From Chlorocebus sabaeus (lineage: Eukaryota; Chordata; Mammalia; Primates; Cercopithecidae): DNA of 64,000 bases. This document shows positions 60,272 to 64,000 of the stretch, piece after piece. Below the pieces are notes generated by a model, which saw only the letters and a program-made list of their open reading frames with translations, was not told where the DNA came from and did no database searches. A program made the translations under genes and the position numbers. The stretch spans positions 69,234,816 through 69,298,815 of the forward strand of contig NC_132919.1 in assembly GCF_047675955.1 (NCBI RefSeq), in the 5' to 3' direction. The number at the start of each line of letters is the position of its first letter. Within the stretch, counting starts at the first letter, position 1.

Positions 60272-60575
60272 TTCTTTTTTTTTTTGTTTGAGACGGAGTC
60301 TCGCTCTTTCACCCAGGCTGGAGTGCAGTGGCCCGATCTCAGCTCACTGCAAGCTCCACCTCCCGGGTTCACACCATTCTCCTGCCTCAGCCTCCCGAGT
60401 AGCTGGGACTACAGGCGCCCGCCATCACGCCTGGCTAGTTTTTTGTATTTTTAGTAGAGACGGGGTTTCACTGTGTGAGCCAGGATGGGATGGTCTCAAT
60501 GTCCTGACCTCGTGATCCACCCGCCTCGGCCTCCCAAAGTGCTGGGATTACAGGCGTGAGCCACTGCGCCCGGCC
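60272..60575 (-). repeat. AluY, monkey type
   Basis: Inverted near-consensus, 'cagtggcccgatctcagc'; 'ccaaggtcccttctttt' before, 'ccaaggtcctttctttt' after. Contains a 5-bp 'gggat' duplication. Confidence 0.93.
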
Positions 60576-60632
60576 AAGGTCCTTTCTTTTATCATTTCCC
60601 TTTCTTTCTTTTCAAGAACTTCCTTTAGCTTT

Positions 60633-60945
60633 TCTTTTTTTTTTTCTTTTTTTCTTTTTTTTTTTGAGATGAAGTCTTGCCCTGTCACCAAGGCTGGATT
60701 GTAGTGGGTGTGATCTCTGCTCACTGCAACCTCCACCTCCCAGGTTCAACTGATTCTCCTGCCTCAGACTCCAGAGTAGCTGGGACTATAGTCATGTGCC
60801 ACCATGCCTGGCAAATTTTTGTATTTTTAGTAGAGACTGGGTTTTGCCACATCAGCCAGGCTGGTCTCAAACTCCTGGTCTCAAGTGATCCGCCGCCTCG
60901 TTTTCCCAAAGTGATGGGATTACAGGAGTGAGTCTCTGCACCTGG
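60633..60945 (-). repeat. Alu
   Basis: Inverted copy with T-rich interrupted tail; ends 'ctgcacctggcc'. Confidence 0.92.
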
Positions 60946-61390
60946 CCCCCTTTTAGCCATTTTTTAAGAGGGTAGATCTACAGATGACAAATTCTCTTAG
61001 TTTTTCTTCATCTGAAAATATGTTGATTTCTCTTTCGTTTTTGATAGTTTTTTCTTCGAGCATTTGAAAAACGTTGTGCCACTTCCTTCTGCCCTTTTTT
61101 AGGTTTTGATGAGAAATCTACTGTGGTTCAATCTGTTTTTCCTTTGTGGGAAGGATGTTTTTCTCTTACTGCTGTCAATATTTTTTCTTTGTTATTAGTT
61201 TTCAGGAGTTAGATTATTACGTGTCTTGGCATAGATTTCTTTGAGCTTATCATGTTTGTGGTTTCTCAGCTTCTTGAACTTGTAGTTCTACGTCTCTTGT
61301 CAAATTTGAGAAATTTTCTGCCATTATTTCTTTGAATAAGTTTTTGGTCTTACATTCTTACTCCTTCTAGGACTCTGACGACTTAATTTT

Positions 61391-61708
61391 CTTTTCTTTT
61401 TTTTTTTTTTTCTTTTTTTGAGGCAGAGTCTTGCTCTGCTGCCCAGGCTGGAATGCAGTGACACAATCTCGGCTCACTGCAACTTCCGCCTTCTGCCTCC
61501 CAGGGTCAAGCGATTCTTCTGCCTCAGCCTCCTGAGTAGCTGAGATTACAGGTGCCTGCCATCATGCCCGGCTAATTTTTGTATTTTAGTAGAGACGGGA
61601 TTTGGCCATGTTGCCCAACTGTTCTCGAACTCCTGAGCTCAAAGCAATCTGACTACCTCAGTCTCCCAAAGAGCTGGGATTATAGGCATGAGCCACCGCA
61701 CCTGGACT
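61391..61708 (-). repeat. Alu
   Basis: Inverted copy, T-rich tail to 'accgcacctgga'. Confidence 0.92.
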
Positions 61709-61751
61709 GAAATAGTCTTTAATATTAAAATTAAATTTCATAAAAAGGAAT

Positions 61752-62047
61752 GGGCTGGGCGCGGTGGCTCATGCCTGTAATCCCAGCACTTTGGGAGGCC
61801 GAGGAGGGCGGATCACGAGGTCAGGAGATCGAGACCATCTGGGCTAACACGGTGAAACCCCATCTCTAATAAAAATATAAAAAATTAGCCGGGCATGGTG
61901 GTGGATGTCTGTAGTCCCAGCTACTCCGGAGGCTGAGGCAGGAGAATGGCGTGAACCTGGGAGGCGGAGCTTGCATTGAGCCAAGATCATGCCACTGCAC
62001 TCCAGCCTGGGTGACAGAGCGAGACTCCGTCTCAAAAAGAAAAAAAA
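61752..62047 (+). repeat. AluY
   Basis: Plus near-consensus; 'aaaaaggaatg' at both ends. Confidence 0.93.
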
Positions 62048-62352
62048 GGAATGAAAGTATGACACATGCTACAACATGGATGAAACTTGAAAACATGCTA
62101 AGTGAAATAAGCCAGATTGTAAAAGGACAAATTTTGTATTATTCCACTTAAGTGAAATATCTAGGCTAAACTAGGCAAATTTATAGAGACAGAAAGTAGA
62201 TTACAGGTAACCAGGGGCTAGGAGAAGAGGGGAATGGAGAATTGCTTAATGGGAACAGAGTTTCTCTTTTATTTTGGAAATAAATAGTGGTGATAGTTAC
62301 GCACATTGTCAGTGTAATTAATGCCACTGAATTGTACATTAAAAAATGGTTA
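62048..62352 (+). repeat. L1M 3' end (continues at about 63500-63625)
   Basis: 'aacatggatgaaacttgaaa', 'taagtgaaatatctagg' and 'gaattgtacattaaaaaatg' match an L1M terminus. After four Alu units it continues 'aatggttaaaatggcaac'. Confidence 0.78.
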
Positions 62353-63414
62353 AGGCTGGGCATGGTGTCTCACACCTGTAATCCCAGCACTTTGGGAGGC
62401 TGAGGTGGGTGGATCACCTGAGATCAGGAGTTCAAGCACTATCTGGCCAACATGCTGAAACCCCATCTCTATTAAAAATACAAAAATTAGCTGGGTGTGA
62501 TGGTGGGTGCCTGTAATCCCAGCTACTCGGGAGACTGAGGCAGAAGAATTGCTTGAACCCAAGAGGTGGAGGTTGTAGTAAACCAAGATCATGCCACTGC
62601 ACTCCAGCCTGGGCAACAGAGCAAGGCTCCATCTCAAAAAAAAAAAAAAAAAAGGGTTAAAATGTGGGCCAGGCACAGTGGCTCACTTCTACAATCCCAG
62701 AACTTTAGGAGGCTGAGGCGGGAGAATAGATTGAGGCCTGAAGTTCAAAAGTAGCCTGGGCAACATAGCAAGGCCCCATCTCTATATTTAAAATATATAT
62801 ATAGGCCAGGTGCGGTGGCTCACGCCTGCAATCCCAGCACTTTGGAAGGCCGAGGCGGGAGGATCACAAGGCGGGAGGAGATCGAGACCATTCTGGCTAA
62901 CACAATGAAACCCTGTCTCTACGAAAAATACAAAACAATTAGCCAGGCGTGGTGGCAGGTGCCTGTAGTCCCAGCTACTCGGGAGGCTGAGGCAGGAGAA
63001 TGGTGTGAATCTGGGAAGCAGAACTTGCAGTGAGCCGAGATCGCGCCACTGCACTCCAGCCTGGGCAACAAAGCGAGACTCTGTCTCAAAAATACATAAA
63101 TAAATAAATAAATAATATATATATATATATGGCTGGGCACGGTGGCTCACGCCTGTAATCCCAGCACTTTGGGAGGCCAAGGCAGGAGGATCATGAGGTC
63201 AAGAGATCGAGACCATCCTGGCCAACATGGTGAAACCCTGTGTCTACTGAAAATTCAAAAATTAGCTGAGCATAGTGGTATGCGCCTATAGTCCCAGCTA
63301 CCTGGGAGGCTGAGGCAGGAGAATTGCTTGAACCCAGGAGGCAGAGGTTGCAGTGAGCCGAGATCGCGCAACTGCACTCCAGCCTGGCAACAGAGCAAGA
63401 CTCCGTCTCAAAAA

Positions 63415-63440
<26 letters not shown>
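62353..63440 (+). repeat. Cluster of four plus-strand Alu units
   Basis: 62353-62655 full copy; 62667-62803 left arm only; 62805-63130 with (aaat)n and (at)n tail; 63131-63440. All lie inside the L1M 3' end ('aaaaatggttaa' at 62341 and 63498). Confidence 0.9.
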
Positions 63441-63476
<36 letters not shown>

Positions 63477-63497
63477 GTGTGTGTATATATATGTATA
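63421..63497 (+). repeat. (AT)n-(AC)n-(GT)n-(AT)n microsatellite, palindromic
   Basis: AT run, then a CA run to 63475, then gtgtgtgtatatatatg: the two halves are inverted repeats. Confidence 0.95.
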
Positions 63498-63621
63498 AAA
63501 AATGGTTAAAATGGCAACTTTCATATTTTACCACAATTTAAAAAATTAACATGATATACCACAACCATTGAATTGCACTCTTTGAGTGAATTGTGTGGTA
63601 TATGAATTATATATCAATAAC

Positions 63622-64000
63622 CTGTTTTGTTTTGTTTTTGAGACAGAGTCTTGCTCTGTTGCCCAGGCTGAAGTACAATGGCACGATCTCAGCTCACTGC
63701 AACCTCTGCCTCCCGGGTTCAAGCGATACTCCCGCCTTAGCCTCCTGAGTAGCTGAGATTATAGGCATGCACCACCATGGCCCGCTAATATTTGTTTTTT
63801 GTTTTGTTTTGTTTTGGAGATGGAGTCTCACTCTGTCACCCATGCAGGAGTGCAGTGGCATGATCTTAACTCACTACAACCTCCGCCTCCTGTGTTCAAG
63901 CAATTCTCCTGCCTCAGCCTCCCGAGTAGCTGTGACTATAGGCTTCTGCCACCACACCAGGCTAATTTTTTTGTATTTTTAGTGGAGATGGGGTTTCACT
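63622..64000 (-). repeat. Inverted Alu interrupted by a second inverted Alu cut by the window end
   Basis: First copy runs to 'ggcccgctaatatttg' (63794). A (ttttg)n-tailed second copy starts there and leaves the window at its left-arm start. Confidence 0.88.

Larger units (their letters stand above)
58490..61750. repeat. Old L1M LINE, split by an MLT1 LTR and Alus
   Basis: Pieces at 58490-58873, 60201-60271, 60576-60632, 60946-61390 and 61709-61751 read on as one element when the inserts are removed ('taattgtcttaaatatttcc', 'ttccaaggtccc', 'aagaacttcctttagc', 'gacaaattctcttagttttt'). Matches old L1M consensus as I recall it; orientation not settled. Confidence 0.7.

Noticed and set aside
52000..64000. 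Search for exons of the neighbouring gene (CAVIN1 in human) in the right-hand 12 kb
   Set aside because: All of it is repeats or unassigned intergenic DNA; no cavin-like frame seen.
1..64000. CRISPR arrays, operons, phage or bacterial insertion sequences, tRNA or rRNA genes
   Set aside because: The sequence is plainly primate; no cloverleaf, rRNA or spaced direct-repeat array was seen.

Overview
This window is primate nuclear DNA. It is dominated by Alu repeats (about 90 copies by hand count, roughly 40% of the sequence), with older MIR, L2, L1M, MER and MLT1 relics between them. Several young AluY copies carry 'ggccactgc' in the right arm where human AluY has 'gcgccactgc'. That variant is typical of Old World monkey AluY (AluYR-type), so the source is most likely a macaque, baboon or related monkey.

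The only protein-coding gene I can support is ATP6V0A1, the a1 subunit of the vacuolar H+-ATPase V0 sector, on the minus strand. A CpG-island promoter and non-coding exon 1 lie near 50.3-50.6 kb. The ATG is in exon 2 (A at 48406). Seventeen constitutive coding exons (exons 2-18) run leftwards to 1101. Every junction was joined by eye on GT-AG sites in consistent phase, and together they encode residues 1-704 of about 831. The last part of the protein (final membrane helices and the essential arginine helix) lies beyond the left edge.

Three optional coding segments are visible. Two are short segments known from mammalian a1 isoforms: a tandem 3' splice site at exon 6 that adds seven residues (AELHHQQ), and an 18-nt microexon at 138-155 (PTEDEV). 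The third is a 75-nt open, in-frame candidate cassette exon at 6143-6217 with strong splice sites, which I do not recognise from the standard isoforms. It would lengthen the same cytosolic loop as the microexon, and it is the main thing here worth testing.

Intron 12 holds a MADE1 element that forms a near-perfect 80-bp hairpin. It matches the mir-548 family, and its offset from the promoter agrees with my memory of human MIR548AT inside ATP6V0A1.

From about 50.7 to 64 kb is upstream intergenic DNA. It contains Alus, two MIRs, an L2 end, and an old L1M broken up by an MLT1 solo LTR that was itself hit by three Alus, followed by an L1M 3' end broken by further Alus. In human the next gene in that direction is CAVIN1; none of it is visible here.
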